A stretch of DNA of 64,000 nt. It comes from Falsirhodobacter sp. 20TX0035. Its GTDB lineage: Bacteria > Pseudomonadota > Alphaproteobacteria > Rhodobacterales > Rhodobacteraceae. Positions 50,728-60,184 of the stretch are shown here, piece after piece. Made by a program: the position numbers and the translations under genes. Under the pieces are notes generated by a model. It had not been told where the DNA came from. It was given only the letters and a program-made list of their open reading frames with translations, and did not search any database. Numbering within the stretch: the first letter of the stretch is position 1; each line of letters begins with the position of its first letter. The DNA lies in NCBI RefSeq assembly GCF_028307215.1, contig NZ_JAQMHV010000012.1, positions 1 to 64,000 of the forward strand, read 5' to 3'.

Positions 50728-52230
50728 ATGAAACGAACGCTTGCCCTTACGACCGCCCTTGTGGCTGGCCTGATGCACAGCCCGGTGATGGCCGGTCCGT
50801 CCGACAACTCGCTCGTCTGGGCATCGGACAGCATGCCCTCCAGCATCGACTTCTACACCCACACCATCCGCGAGGGGATCGTGCTGGGCCACCACATCTG
50901 GGACACCCTGATCTATCGCAACAACGACACGAACCAGATCGAACCCCATCTGGCCGAGTCGTTCGAGTGGATCGACGACACCACGCTGGAATTCAAGCTG
51001 CGGCAGGGCGTCAAATTCCACGACGGCAGCGATTTCACCGCCGATGACGTGGTGGGCACCATCGACTACGTCACCACCCACACCACCGTGCAGCCCATCT
51101 TCTTCCTGGAAGGGGCGGAGAAGATCGACGACTACACTGTCCGGCTGAAGACGAAGGGCGTCTTCCCCGCCGTTCTGGAATACCTCGCCAACGTCGTGCC
51201 GATCTTCCCGTCGGACTATTACGCCGAAGTGGGCCCCGACGGCATGTCGCGCCAGCCCATCGGCACCGGCCCCTACCGCGTGACGGAGATCGTGCCCGGC
51301 GAAAGCGTGAAGATGGAGGCGTTCGCCGACTATTTCGGCGGCGTGAAGGGCAAGCCGTCGATCGAGATGCTGGAATTCCGCCGCATCGCCGAGTTCAACA
51401 CCCAGGCGATCGAGCTGATGACCGGCAACCTCGACTGGATCTGGCGCGTGCCGCCGGACGCCGTGCAGCAGTTCGAAGGCCAGGACCAGCTGAAGGTCGA
51501 ATCCGGGTCGACCCTGCGCGTCGCCTCGCTGAACATGGACGCGGCGGGCCGCACGGGCGACACGCCCCTGAAGAACGTGGAGGTGCGCCGCGCCATCAGC
51601 CACGCCATCAACCGCGACGGCATCCGCGAAGCGCTGGTGGGTGCGGGGTCCGAGACGATCAACGCCGCCTGCGCCCCGGCCCAGTTCGGCTGCATCGACA
51701 CGGGCGTGACGGTCTACGACTACGACCCGGAAAAGGCCAAAGCGATGCTGGCCGAGGCGGGGTATCCCGACGGCTTCGCCATCGACTTCTACGGCTATCG
51801 CGACCGCCCCATCGTGGAGGCGATCATCGGCGATCTGGCGGCGGTGGGCATCGACGCCAACCTGACCATGCTTCAGGCATCGGCCATTGCGCAGGCGCGG
51901 ACCGAAGGCAAGACGCCCATGTGGTTCCAGGCGTGGGGATCTTCGTCGATCCTCGATGTCAGCGCGGGGCCGGGCTATTGGTATGACGGGTCGGCCGTGG
52001 ATTATGCCCGCGATGCCGAGACGACGGCCCTTCTGGAAGAAGGCAACAGCGTCATCGACCCCGAGGCACGCAAGGCGGCCTATGCCAAGGCCCTCGCCCG
52101 CATCTCGGACCAGGCCTATCAGGTGCCGATCTTCACCTATGCGCTGAACTACGTCTACAACGCCAAGCTGAACTTCACGCCCGTGCCGGACGAGACGCCG
52201 CGCTTCTTCGAAGCCACCTGGAACGAGTGA
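50728..52230 (+). CDS. Dipeptide/oligopeptide-type ABC transporter substrate-binding protein
   Basis: A 500-residue SBP_bac_5 family periplasmic protein with a Sec signal (1-22, VMA-GPS). ESFEWIDDTTLEFKLRQGVKFHDGSDFTADDV and RQPIGTGPYRVTE are the family hallmarks. Ligands in this family include peptides, nickel, glutathione and opines, so the substrate is open. The adjacent M20 peptidase suggests a peptide or N-acyl amino acid. ATG 50728 has AGGG at 7 bp; ATG 50722 is too close. A hairpin follows the stop. Confidence 0.92.
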   Translation: MKRTLALTTALVAGLMHSPVMAGPSDNSLVWASDSMPSSIDFYTHTIREGIVLGHHIWDTLIYRNNDTNQIEPHLAESFEWIDDTTLEFKLRQGVKFHDGSDFTADDVVGTIDYVTTHTTVQPIFFLEGAEKIDDYTVRLKTKGVFPAVLEYLANVVPIFPSDYYAEVGPDGMSRQPIGTGPYRVTEIVPGESVKMEAFADYFGGVKGKPSIEMLEFRRIAEFNTQAIELMTGNLDWIWRVPPDAVQQFEGQDQLKVESGSTLRVASLNMDAAGRTGDTPLKNVEVRRAISHAINRDGIREALVGAGSETINAACAPAQFGCIDTGVTVYDYDPEKAKAMLAEAGYPDGFAIDFYGYRDRPIVEAIIGDLAAVGIDANLTMLQASAIAQARTEGKTPMWFQAWGSSSILDVSAGPGYWYDGSAVDYARDAETTALLEEGNSVIDPEARKAAYAKALARISDQAYQVPIFTYALNYVYNAKLNFTPVPDETPRFFEATWNE

Positions 52231-52238
52231 CCCCCGCA

Positions 52239-52259
52239 CCCGCGCGCCGGTCGCGCGGG
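52239..52259 (+). terminator. Intercistronic hairpin after the binding-protein gene
   Basis: CCCGCGCG-CCGGT-CGCGCGGG has perfect 8-bp arms, 8 bp after the binding-protein stop and 18 bp before the permease start. Such hairpins stabilise the upstream message or attenuate read-through, giving more binding protein than permease. Confidence 0.55.
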
Positions 52260-52276
52260 CCAACCCTCGGTGACAC

Positions 52277-53194
52277 ATGCTGCGATACCTGATGCAGCGG
52301 ATCGGTCTTGCGGCGCTTGTCTGCGTGGCCGTCTCGCTTCTTGCCTTCACGCTTCTGAACGCCTCGGGGGACGTCGCCATCGCCGTCGCCGGCGAAGAGG
52401 CGACCGCCGCCCAGATCGACGCCATCCGCGAGGATCTGGGTCTGAACCGTCCCCTGCCCGTGCGCTATGTCGAATGGCTGGGGCAGGCCGTGCAGGGCGA
52501 TTTCGGCGATTCCCTGTTCTTCCGCCAGCCGGTGGCGGAACTGATCGCCCACCGCCTGCCCAACACGCTGACGCTTGCCGTCATGTCGCTGGCGGTGATG
52601 CTGGCCTTGTCGGTCCCGCTGGGCGTGGCGGCGGCGCTTTGGCCCAACACGCTGATCGACCGCGCCGCGATGCTGGTCGCGGTGATGGGGCAGGCGATGC
52701 CGAACTTCTGGTTCGCGCTGATCCTGATCGTCGTGTTTTCGCTGACGCTGGGGATCGCGCCGCCCTCGGGCTCGGCCACGCTGGGGCATTTCGTGCTGCC
52801 GGCCATCGCGCTCGGCTACTATTCCACCCCGCCGATGATGCGCCTGATCCGTCAGGGCATGATCGAGGCGATGTCCTCGGACTACATCCGCACGGCGCGG
52901 GCGAAGGGGATCCCGACGTGGAAGATCGTCTTCAAGCATGCCCTGCGCAACGCGGTCATCCCGGTCGTGTCGCTGTCGGCGGTGCAGTTCGGCAACATGC
53001 TGGGCGGGTCCGTGGTAATCGAGACGGTGTTCGGCATCCAGGGCCTCGGCTTCCTGGCGTGGGAGTCGATCTCGCGCATGGATCTGCCGGTGGTGCAGGC
53101 GGTGCTGCTGATCGTCGCCATCTTCTATGTCGTCATGGTCCTGCTGGCGGACTTCATCAACGCCTGGCTTGACCCGAGGATCCGCATCCAATGA
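52277..53194 (+). CDS. ABC transporter permease, DppB/GsiC type
   Basis: A 305-residue inner-membrane permease with about six helices, an extracytoplasmic loop after the first, and the cytoplasmic EAA motif region RTARAKGIPTWKIVFKHALRNAVIP. LNRPLPVRYVEWLGQAVQGDFGDS is the typical DppB loop. It forms the channel with the DppC-type permease that starts at 53191 within its last codons. Confidence 0.94.
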   Translation: MLRYLMQRIGLAALVCVAVSLLAFTLLNASGDVAIAVAGEEATAAQIDAIREDLGLNRPLPVRYVEWLGQAVQGDFGDSLFFRQPVAELIAHRLPNTLTLAVMSLAVMLALSVPLGVAAALWPNTLIDRAAMLVAVMGQAMPNFWFALILIVVFSLTLGIAPPSGSATLGHFVLPAIALGYYSTPPMMRLIRQGMIEAMSSDYIRTARAKGIPTWKIVFKHALRNAVIPVVSLSAVQFGNMLGGSVVIETVFGIQGLGFLAWESISRMDLPVVQAVLLIVAIFYVVMVLLADFINAWLDPRIRIQ

Positions 53195-54084
53195 CCAGCC
53201 CCGAACTTACCCTTCCCGCCGCAGGCACCCCGCGACGCCGGGGCCTTCTGGCCCGCGCCATGGCCAACCGCGTGTTCCTGTACGGCGCCGTCCTTCTGGG
53301 CCTGATCTTCCTGATGGCCGTTTTCGCGCCGTGGATCGCGCCCTACGACCCCTTGAAGCAGGACATGCTGCACCGCACCGTATCGCCCTTCTGGCTGAAG
53401 GGCGCGGACTGGGCGCATCCCCTGGGCACCGACGGCCTTGGCCGCGACTACCTGAGCCGCATCATCCACGGGGCGCGCATCTCCCTCCTCATCGGGATCT
53501 TCACCGTCATCTGTTCGGGCATCATCGGCACGGTGATGGGCGTGCTGGCCGGATATTTCGGCGGCAAGGTGGACCTCGTTATCAACTTCCTGATCATGAC
53601 GCGGCTGACGCTGCCCGTGATCATGGTGGCGCTGGCCGTGGTCGCGATCTTCGGCGGCTCGCTGATCGTCGTGGTGCTGGTTCTGGGGCTTTTGCTGTGG
53701 GACCGCTTCGCCGTGGTCATGCGATCGGCCGTGATGCAGATCCGCAACCAGGAATACATCCAGGCTGCGCAGTCCATGGGCTATTCCACCCCGAAGCTGC
53801 TGTTCAAGGAACTGCTGCCGAACATCTTCGACCGCCTTGCCGTGATCGCCACGTTCGAGATGGCGCATGCGATCCTCTTGGAAGCCTCCCTGTCGTTCCT
53901 AGGCCTTGGCGTGCAGCCGCCCACCCCGTCCTGGGGCCTGATGGTGGCCGAAGGCCGGCAATACCTGCTGTTCGACAGCTGGCTGATCCTGATCCCCGGC
54001 GCCGCGATCTGCGTGCTGGTGCTGGCCATCAACATGATGGGCGACGGGCTGCGTGACGCCCTGGCCCCCGAAAACCGGAACTGA
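53191..54084 (+). CDS. ABC transporter permease, DppC/GsiD type
   Basis: A 297-residue permease with about six helices. HPLGTDGLGRDYLSRIIHGARISL is the DppC signature, and IQAAQSMGYSTPKLLFKELLPN the EAA loop. It overlaps dppB by 4 nt and is followed 4 bp later by the M20 peptidase gene. Confidence 0.94.
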   Translation: MTSPELTLPAAGTPRRRGLLARAMANRVFLYGAVLLGLIFLMAVFAPWIAPYDPLKQDMLHRTVSPFWLKGADWAHPLGTDGLGRDYLSRIIHGARISLLIGIFTVICSGIIGTVMGVLAGYFGGKVDLVINFLIMTRLTLPVIMVALAVVAIFGGSLIVVVLVLGLLLWDRFAVVMRSAVMQIRNQEYIQAAQSMGYSTPKLLFKELLPNIFDRLAVIATFEMAHAILLEASLSFLGLGVQPPTPSWGLMVAEGRQYLLFDSWLILIPGAAICVLVLAINMMGDGLRDALAPENRN

Positions 54085-54088
54085 TCCC

Positions 54089-55477
54089 ATGACCCGCGAC
54101 ACCGTTCTTGCCGCCGCCGGCCGCTATGTCACCGACGGCACCTTTCTGTCCGAACTTCAGGCCCGCCTGTCCATCCCGTCGGAATCCCCGCGAGAGGACA
54201 GCGCGCCCGACCATCTGGGCTATCTGGAGGAGGAAATGCGCCCCATGCTGGAGGGGATGGGCTTCACCTGCCACATCCTTCCCAACACCAAGCTGGCCCG
54301 CATCCCCGCCCTTTACGCCGAGCGGATCGAGGATCCGTCCCTCCCCACCATCCTGACCTATGGCCATGGTGACGTGCTGTGGGGCATGGAGGGTGACTGG
54401 AAGGAAGGCCGCTCCCCCTGGGACGCGACGCTGGCCGGCGACCGGATCTATGGCCGCGGCGTGGTGGACAACAAGGGCCAGCACACGATCAACCTTGCCG
54501 CGTTGCGGATCGTGCTGGCCGAACGCGGGCGCCTTGGCTTCAACTGCAAGGTCCTGATCGAGATGGGGGAGGAATCGGGTTCCCCCGGCCTGGCCGAGAT
54601 GGCGGTGGACCACAAGGATCTGCTGGCGGCCGACGTGCTGATCGCGTCCGACGGGCCGCGGGTGTCGACGCATGTGCCGACAGTGTTCTTGGGCGCGCGG
54701 GGCGGGCACGGGTTCCACCTGATCTGCGATCTGCGCGAAGGGGCGCACCATTCGGGCAACTGGGGCGGGCTTCTGCCCAACGCGGGCATCCGGCTGGCCC
54801 ACGCGCTGGCCACCATCACCGACGCCAAGGGCCGCATCGCCATCCGCGAATGGACGCCGGGCACCATCCCCGCCAACGTCCACGCGGCCCTGAAACGAAT
54901 CGAGATGGAGTTCACGCCCGACGACCCCGTCATTGACGACAGCTGGGGGGAGCCGGACCTGAAGGGCCCGGAACAGGTCTATGGCTGGTGCAACTTCGAG
55001 GTTCTGGCCTACAAATGCGGCCGCCCCGAGGCACCGGTGAACGCCATCCCCGGCCATGCCAAGGCCACCTGCCAGCTGCGCTATGTGGTCGGCGTGGACC
55101 GCGAGCGCATCCTTCCCGCCTTGCGCGAACATCTGGACGCGCACGGCTTTTCCGACATCCGGATCGAGCCGATGGATCGCGGCTTCTTCCGCGCCACCCG
55201 CACCGACCCCGACAACCCCTGGACCCGGCTGGCCATACAGTCCATCGCCGAGACGACGGGCAAGGAGCCGGCCGTGCAGCCGAACTTCGGCGGCTCCCTC
55301 CCCAATGAGGTGTTTGCCGAAACGCTGGGCCTGCCCACCGTGTGGATCCCCCATTCGCACCCCTCTTGTTCGCAGCACGCGCCGGACGAACACATGATGG
55401 TCAGCGTAGCCGAGGAGGCGACGCGCATGATGGCCGGCCTCTTCTGGGACATCGGCGAGGGGAAGTTGCAGCCATGA
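54089..55477 (+). CDS. M20-family metallopeptidase within the transporter operon
   Basis: A 462-residue zinc-dependent amidohydrolase or peptidase of the ArgE/DapE/CPG2 superfamily. Metal-site residues are visible at H93 (TYGHGDVLWG), D127 (GRGVVDNKG), E161/E162 (MGEESGSPGL), D188 (ASDGP) and a C-terminal His (HPSCSQHAPDEH). It has no signal peptide, so it would act in the cytoplasm on the imported compound, releasing an amino acid from a dipeptide or N-acyl conjugate. It lies between the permease and ATPase genes, overlapping the latter by 4 nt. It does not look like an allantoate amidohydrolase. Confidence 0.88.
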   Translation: MTRDTVLAAAGRYVTDGTFLSELQARLSIPSESPREDSAPDHLGYLEEEMRPMLEGMGFTCHILPNTKLARIPALYAERIEDPSLPTILTYGHGDVLWGMEGDWKEGRSPWDATLAGDRIYGRGVVDNKGQHTINLAALRIVLAERGRLGFNCKVLIEMGEESGSPGLAEMAVDHKDLLAADVLIASDGPRVSTHVPTVFLGARGGHGFHLICDLREGAHHSGNWGGLLPNAGIRLAHALATITDAKGRIAIREWTPGTIPANVHAALKRIEMEFTPDDPVIDDSWGEPDLKGPEQVYGWCNFEVLAYKCGRPEAPVNAIPGHAKATCQLRYVVGVDRERILPALREHLDAHGFSDIRIEPMDRGFFRATRTDPDNPWTRLAIQSIAETTGKEPAVQPNFGGSLPNEVFAETLGLPTVWIPHSHPSCSQHAPDEHMMVSVAEEATRMMAGLFWDIGEGKLQP

Positions 55478-57102
55478 CCGCGCCCGTTCTTTCCGTTCGC
55501 GGCCTGACGGTCGATCTACCGAAAAGCGGCGATCGGCCGCACGCCGTCCGCGACCTGTCCTTTGACATCCACCCGAACGAGATCGTGTGCGTGGTGGGTG
55601 AAAGCGGGTCCGGCAAGTCCGTCACGGCCTTCACCGCGATGGGGCTGCTGCCCAAGGCGCTGAAGCCATCGGCCGGGCAGATGCTGTTCGAAGGGCAGGA
55701 CCTTCTGAAGATGTCGCGCCGCGCGCATGGGGCGCTGCGTGGCAAGCGCATCGCCATGGTGTTCCAGGAACCGATGACGGCCCTGAACCCCTGCTTCACC
55801 GTGGGCGACCAGATCGAGGAAATCTTCAAGGCCCACACCAACCTGTCGAAGGCCGAACGCAAGGCGAAGACCATGGCACTGCTGGAGGAGGTGCGCCTTC
55901 CCGACCCGCCCCGTGTCTATGCAAGCTTCCCGCACCAGCTGTCGGGCGGGCAGCGGCAGCGGATCGTGATCGCCATCGCGCTGGCCATGGACCCGACACT
56001 GCTGATCGCGGACGAGCCGACCACCGCGCTGGACGTGACGACACAGGCGCAGATCCTGTCGATGTTCAAGACGCTGAAGACCACGCACAACGCGGGCATC
56101 CTGTTCGTCACCCATGATTTCGACGTGGTGGCCGAAATCGCGGACCGGGTCGTGGTGATGCAGAAGGGCGTTGTCGTGGAACAAGGCCCGGTGGAGGAGG
56201 TCCTGAACCGCCCGCAGCACCCGTACACCCGCCAGCTGATCGCCGCCGTGCCAAGGAAACGCGACGGCGCCGCCCCCGTGCTGGACGAGGAGATCGCCCT
56301 GCGCGTGCAGGGGCTGGAGAAGACCTATCACGTTGCGGGCACGCTGACGAAAAAGCCGCGCACCGTTCACGCCCTGCACCCCGCCGACTTCACCGTCCGC
56401 AAGGGGGAAACGCTGGGCATCGTGGGCGAAAGCGGGTCCGGCAAGACGACGCTGGTCCGCTGCCTGATCCGCCTGCTGGATCCGGACGACGGCGCGATCT
56501 GGATCGGCAACCGCAACTTCGCCGAAGGCAGCCGCGACAGCCTGCGCGCGGCCCGGAAGGATATCCAGATCGTCTTTCAGGACCCCTACGGCTCGCTCAA
56601 CCCCCGGCGGACGATCGGGGAACAGCTGATCGGCGCGCCCATGAACTTCGGCGTGGGACGGGACGTGGCGTGGGAACGCGCCCGGCGCCTGATGAAGATC
56701 GTCCGGCTGGAGGAGGAGGCGCTTTACCGCTATCCCGCCCAGTTCTCCGGCGGGCAGCGGCAGCGCATCTGCATCGCCCGCGCCCTGATGGTGGAACCGA
56801 AGATCCTAATCGCGGACGAGGCGGTGTCGGCCCTGGACGTGTCGGTGCAGAAGGAGGTGCTTCAGCTTCTGGCCGACATCAAGCGCGACATGGGCCTGAC
56901 GATCCTGTTCATCACCCACGATCTTCGCGTCGCGGCCCAGATCTGCGACAACCTGATCGTGATGAGCAAGGGCCGCATCGTGGAACGGGGCACCGTGGAC
57001 GACGTGTTCGGCAATCCGCAGGACGCCTACACCCGCCAGCTTCTGGGGGCCATGCCCGGCCGGGGGTGGGAGGCGCCCGACCTGACGGGCGCGCCGCACT
57101 AG
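55474..57102 (+). CDS. Fused dipeptide-type ABC transporter ATPase (DppD-DppF like)
   Basis: A 542-residue tandem ATPase. Module 1 has Walker [27 protein letters not shown] and [14 protein letters not shown]; module 2 has [27 protein letters not shown] and [14 protein letters not shown]. Each ends with the oligopeptide-family C-terminal region ([24 protein letters not shown]). One polypeptide thus replaces separate DppD and DppF subunits. In module 2 the Walker B region reads DEAVSALD rather than DEPTSALD, common in DppF-like subunits. It ends the operon and overlaps the convergent sensor-kinase gene by 4 nt. Confidence 0.93.
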   Translation: MTAPVLSVRGLTVDLPKSGDRPHAVRDLSFDIHPNEIVCVVGESGSGKSVTAFTAMGLLPKALKPSAGQMLFEGQDLLKMSRRAHGALRGKRIAMVFQEPMTALNPCFTVGDQIEEIFKAHTNLSKAERKAKTMALLEEVRLPDPPRVYASFPHQLSGGQRQRIVIAIALAMDPTLLIADEPTTALDVTTQAQILSMFKTLKTTHNAGILFVTHDFDVVAEIADRVVVMQKGVVVEQGPVEEVLNRPQHPYTRQLIAAVPRKRDGAAPVLDEEIALRVQGLEKTYHVAGTLTKKPRTVHALHPADFTVRKGETLGIVGESGSGKTTLVRCLIRLLDPDDGAIWIGNRNFAEGSRDSLRAARKDIQIVFQDPYGSLNPRRTIGEQLIGAPMNFGVGRDVAWERARRLMKIVRLEEEALYRYPAQFSGGQRQRICIARALMVEPKILIADEAVSALDVSVQKEVLQLLADIKRDMGLTILFITHDLRVAAQICDNLIVMSKGRIVERGTVDDVFGNPQDAYTRQLLGAMPGRGWEAPDLTGAPH

Positions 57103-60029
57103 CCCTTGGAACCGGTCCGGTCCAGCACGGACCGGACCTTCTGCGCCAGCTGCGTCAGCATGTAGGGCTTTTGCAAAAAGTTCGTCCCGGGATCGAGGAT
57201 GCCGTTATGCACCACCGCGTTGCTGGTGTAGCCCGTGGCATAGATCACGGGCAGGTGCGGCAGGAACTCGGCCACGGCGTCGGCCAGCTTGCGGCCCGTC
57301 ATCTCCGGCATGATGATGTCGGTGAACAGAAGGTCCACCTTCAGCCCGCCGCGCAGCATCTCCAGCGCCATGCGCCCGCTGGACGCGGCGGTGACGGTGT
57401 AACCCAGATCGCGCAGCGCGTTTTCGGTGAAGCTGCGGACGCGGTCGTCATCCTCCACCAGCAGGATCGCCTCCCCCCGCCCTTCGGGCTGGTCGAGCGA
57501 GACGGGCGCGGGCGCCTGATGCTCCTCCTCGCCGTAATAGCGGGGAAGGTAGATCTTCACGGCGGTGCCCACGCCCGGTTCGGAATAGATCTTCACGTGC
57601 CCGTTCGTCTGGCGCACGAAACCGAAGACCTGGCTGAGGCCCAGGCCGGTGCCCTTGCCCACGCCCTTGGTGGTGAAGAACGGATCAAAGGCGCGCTGCA
57701 GCACATCCTCGGTCATGCCAGCGCCGGTGTCGGACACGGCCAGCAGGACGTATTGCCCGGGGGCGAGGTTGTGCTGGCGGCCGTATTCGTCGTCCACATG
57801 GGCGTTCGCCGTCTCGATCGTCAGGCGGCCGCCTTCGGGCATGGCGTCGCGCGCGTTGACAGCGAGGTTCAGGATCGCGTTCTCCAGCTGGCTCAGGTCG
57901 GCCGAGGTCTTCCACAGGCCCGCGCCCAGAACCGTTTCCACCCGGACCGCCTCGCCCAAAGTGCGCGACAGCAGCTCGTTCATGCCCGAGATCATGCGGT
58001 TGGCGTCCACCACCTCGGGCGACAGGGGCTGGCGGCGGGCAAAGGCCAGCAGACGGTGCGTCAGGGTGGCGGCGCGCTGCGCCCCTTCCATGGCGCCGGC
58101 CATCAGCATGTCCAGATCCTCGGTCCGGCCGCTGTTCAGCTTGCGCTGGATCAGGTTCAGCCCGCTGATGATGACGGCAAGGTTGTTGTTGAAATCGTGC
58201 GCGACCCCGCCCGTCAGCTGGCCGATCGCCTCCATCTTCTGGCTTTGGCGCAAAAGGGCGTCGGACTGGCGCAGGGCCTCCGTCCGCTCGATCACCTGCT
58301 CCTCGAGTGAGGCGGCAAGGGTGCGCAGCTCCCGCTCCGCCCGGCGGCGTTCGGCGGTCTGGCGGATGCGCTCGGCGAAATCGCCCATGAAGTCCACATC
58401 GGCCGGCCGCCAGTCGCGGGGCGCGGCCGCGTGGACGAACAGGATGGCCACCAGCCGCCCCTTTTCGCGTATCGGCACGATGACCTGCGCCAGCGCTCCC
58501 ACCTCGCGCAGAAGGAGGGCGTGGCTGGTCATGCGGGCGTCGGTGTCGATGTCGGCGCAGACCACGGTCCGGCCGTGCTGAAGGTCGTCCAGGAACGCGC
58601 CATAGTCGCGGAACCGGCGCACGCCGTTCAGGCTGGGCAGCGCCCCCGCCGTCCATTCACGTTCGACGATGACCATCTCGCCGTCGGCGGTCACGTTGCC
58701 GTAGCCCACGCGGTCCACGTTCAGGAACTGGCCCAGAAGGCGCGAGGCTTCGTGCGTGACGTCCAGCGGGTCTTCAAGGTTGCGAGTCACCTCCTGCAAC
58801 TCCAGCAGCGCGTCCCGCTGCAACTCCTGCATCTTCATGTCGTGGATGTCGGTGCAGGTGCCGTACCAGCGCAGGACCCGTCCCTCGGCGTCGTGCGCGG
58901 GCTTTGCACGCCCGATCACCCAGCGGTATTCGCCCGACCGGTGGCGCAGGCGATACTCGATCTCATAGGGTTCGCCGGTCGCCAGCGCGGCACGCCACAA
59001 CTCCCACGCCCGGGGCTGGTCGTCGGGGTGGAACACGCCCGCCCATCCGTCGCCATCCGTGCTGCCGGGGGTCAGGCCGGTGAATTCGTACCAGCGGTCG
59101 TTGTAGAAGTCGTGATACCCGTCGGGCCGCGTGGTCCAGATCATCTGGTCCACGGAATGGGCCACGGCCGACAGGTCGCGGCGGCTGTTTTCCAGCGCCT
59201 CCTCCATCTCGTGCCGGTCGTCGATGTCCATGACCGACCCGACATAGCCCATGAAGGTGCCGTCGGGGCCAAAGCGCGGTTCGGCCGCGTCGATCGCCCA
59301 GCGATAGACGCCGTCGTGGCGGCGCAGGCGGTATTCCAGCCGGAAGGGCCGGCGGTCGCGCAGGGCGGCCAGGAACACCTCCTCGGACCGCTTGCGGTCG
59401 TCGGGATGGGCGGCGTCCAGCCAGCCGAAGCCCTCGGCCACCTCCGGCGTCTGGCCGGTGAATTCATACCAGCGCGTGTTCAGGTAGGTGCAGAACCCCG
59501 TCTCGTCCACGACCCACATCATCACGGGGGCGTTGTCGGCCATGTTGCGGAAGCGCTGCTCCCCCTCGATCAGGCGGCGTTCATAGGCGCGTGCGGCTGT
59601 CGTCTCGTTCACGAGGCACAGGATACCGGCCACCGACCCGTCCAGCGCACGCACGGGGGAATAGGAGATGTCGAAGGTCACCGTTTCCGGATGGCCGTTC
59701 CGCTCGATGTAGAAGGGACGGTCGCGGGCGGACACGACCTCTCCGGCGCGGACGCGGTCCAGAAGGGGGCACAGGTCGTCCCACAACTCGCTCCAGTGCA
59801 GGCGCGCGGGGCGGCCAAAGGCGGCGGGGTGCTTGGTCCCGATGGTGGGCGCATAGGTGTCGTTGTAGAGCGCGACGTAGTCCGGCCCCCAGAACAGCGC
59901 GATCTGCGCCACGGCCGACTGGATCGTCTGGAAGGTGATCTTCAGTTCGGGCGGCCAGCCGTCCACCGGCCCAAGAGGGGAATCGTCCGGAAAGTTTGCC
60001 AGAAGGTCGCGAACAGCGGGAAACGTCAC
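57099..60029 (-). CDS. Hybrid sensor histidine kinase (PAS repeats, GAF, HisKA, HATPase, REC)
   Basis: A 976-residue soluble hybrid kinase. Approximate order: PAS-like (30-150), PAS_3 (165-280, WYEFTGQTPE), PAS_3 (290-400, WYEFTGLTPG), GAF (410-560), coiled coil (570-600), HisKA with H611 (GGVAHDFNNNLAV), HATPase with N725, DTGAGM and GTGLGLS, and a C-terminal receiver with D904 (FTDIIMPEMTG) and K954. The last receiver implies a phosphorelay or autoregulation. No transmembrane segment is present, and no response regulator with an output domain is adjacent. Its 3' end overlaps the ABC ATPase gene. Confidence 0.9.
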   Translation of the reverse strand: MTFPAVRDLLANFPDDSPLGPVDGWPPELKITFQTIQSAVAQIALFWGPDYVALYNDTYAPTIGTKHPAAFGRPARLHWSELWDDLCPLLDRVRAGEVVSARDRPFYIERNGHPETVTFDISYSPVRALDGSVAGILCLVNETTAARAYERRLIEGEQRFRNMADNAPVMMWVVDETGFCTYLNTRWYEFTGQTPEVAEGFGWLDAAHPDDRKRSEEVFLAALRDRRPFRLEYRLRRHDGVYRWAIDAAEPRFGPDGTFMGYVGSVMDIDDRHEMEEALENSRRDLSAVAHSVDQMIWTTRPDGYHDFYNDRWYEFTGLTPGSTDGDGWAGVFHPDDQPRAWELWRAALATGEPYEIEYRLRHRSGEYRWVIGRAKPAHDAEGRVLRWYGTCTDIHDMKMQELQRDALLELQEVTRNLEDPLDVTHEASRLLGQFLNVDRVGYGNVTADGEMVIVEREWTAGALPSLNGVRRFRDYGAFLDDLQHGRTVVCADIDTDARMTSHALLLREVGALAQVIVPIREKGRLVAILFVHAAAPRDWRPADVDFMGDFAERIRQTAERRRAERELRTLAASLEEQVIERTEALRQSDALLRQSQKMEAIGQLTGGVAHDFNNNLAVIISGLNLIQRKLNSGRTEDLDMLMAGAMEGAQRAATLTHRLLAFARRQPLSPEVVDANRMISGMNELLSRTLGEAVRVETVLGAGLWKTSADLSQLENAILNLAVNARDAMPEGGRLTIETANAHVDDEYGRQHNLAPGQYVLLAVSDTGAGMTEDVLQRAFDPFFTTKGVGKGTGLGLSQVFGFVRQTNGHVKIYSEPGVGTAVKIYLPRYYGEEEHQAPAPVSLDQPEGRGEAILLVEDDDRVRSFTENALRDLGYTVTAASSGRMALEMLRGGLKVDLLFTDIIMPEMTGRKLADAVAEFLPHLPVIYATGYTSNAVVHNGILDPGTNFLQKPYMLTQLAQKVRSVLDRTGSKG

Positions 60030-60184
60030 GTCATGTCCAATTCATCGCGGGCGCCAAGAGGGAGAAACTATCCCCATCCGCCGCCGAGGTCGAGAGCGCG
60101 CGGCCCTTTTCCCGTATCCCGCCTTGCCCCCGGCGCCCATTGCCGCTGTAGTGCGCCGATCCCTACCCCGACCGGATCCCGACC

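Noticed and set aside
54089-55477. M20 peptidase considered as the missing allantoate amidohydrolase
   Set aside because: It lies within a dipeptide-type transporter operon under a GntR regulator, 25 kb from the purine genes. Its sequence pattern and length fit general M20 peptidases rather than AllC or hydantoinase-type enzymes.
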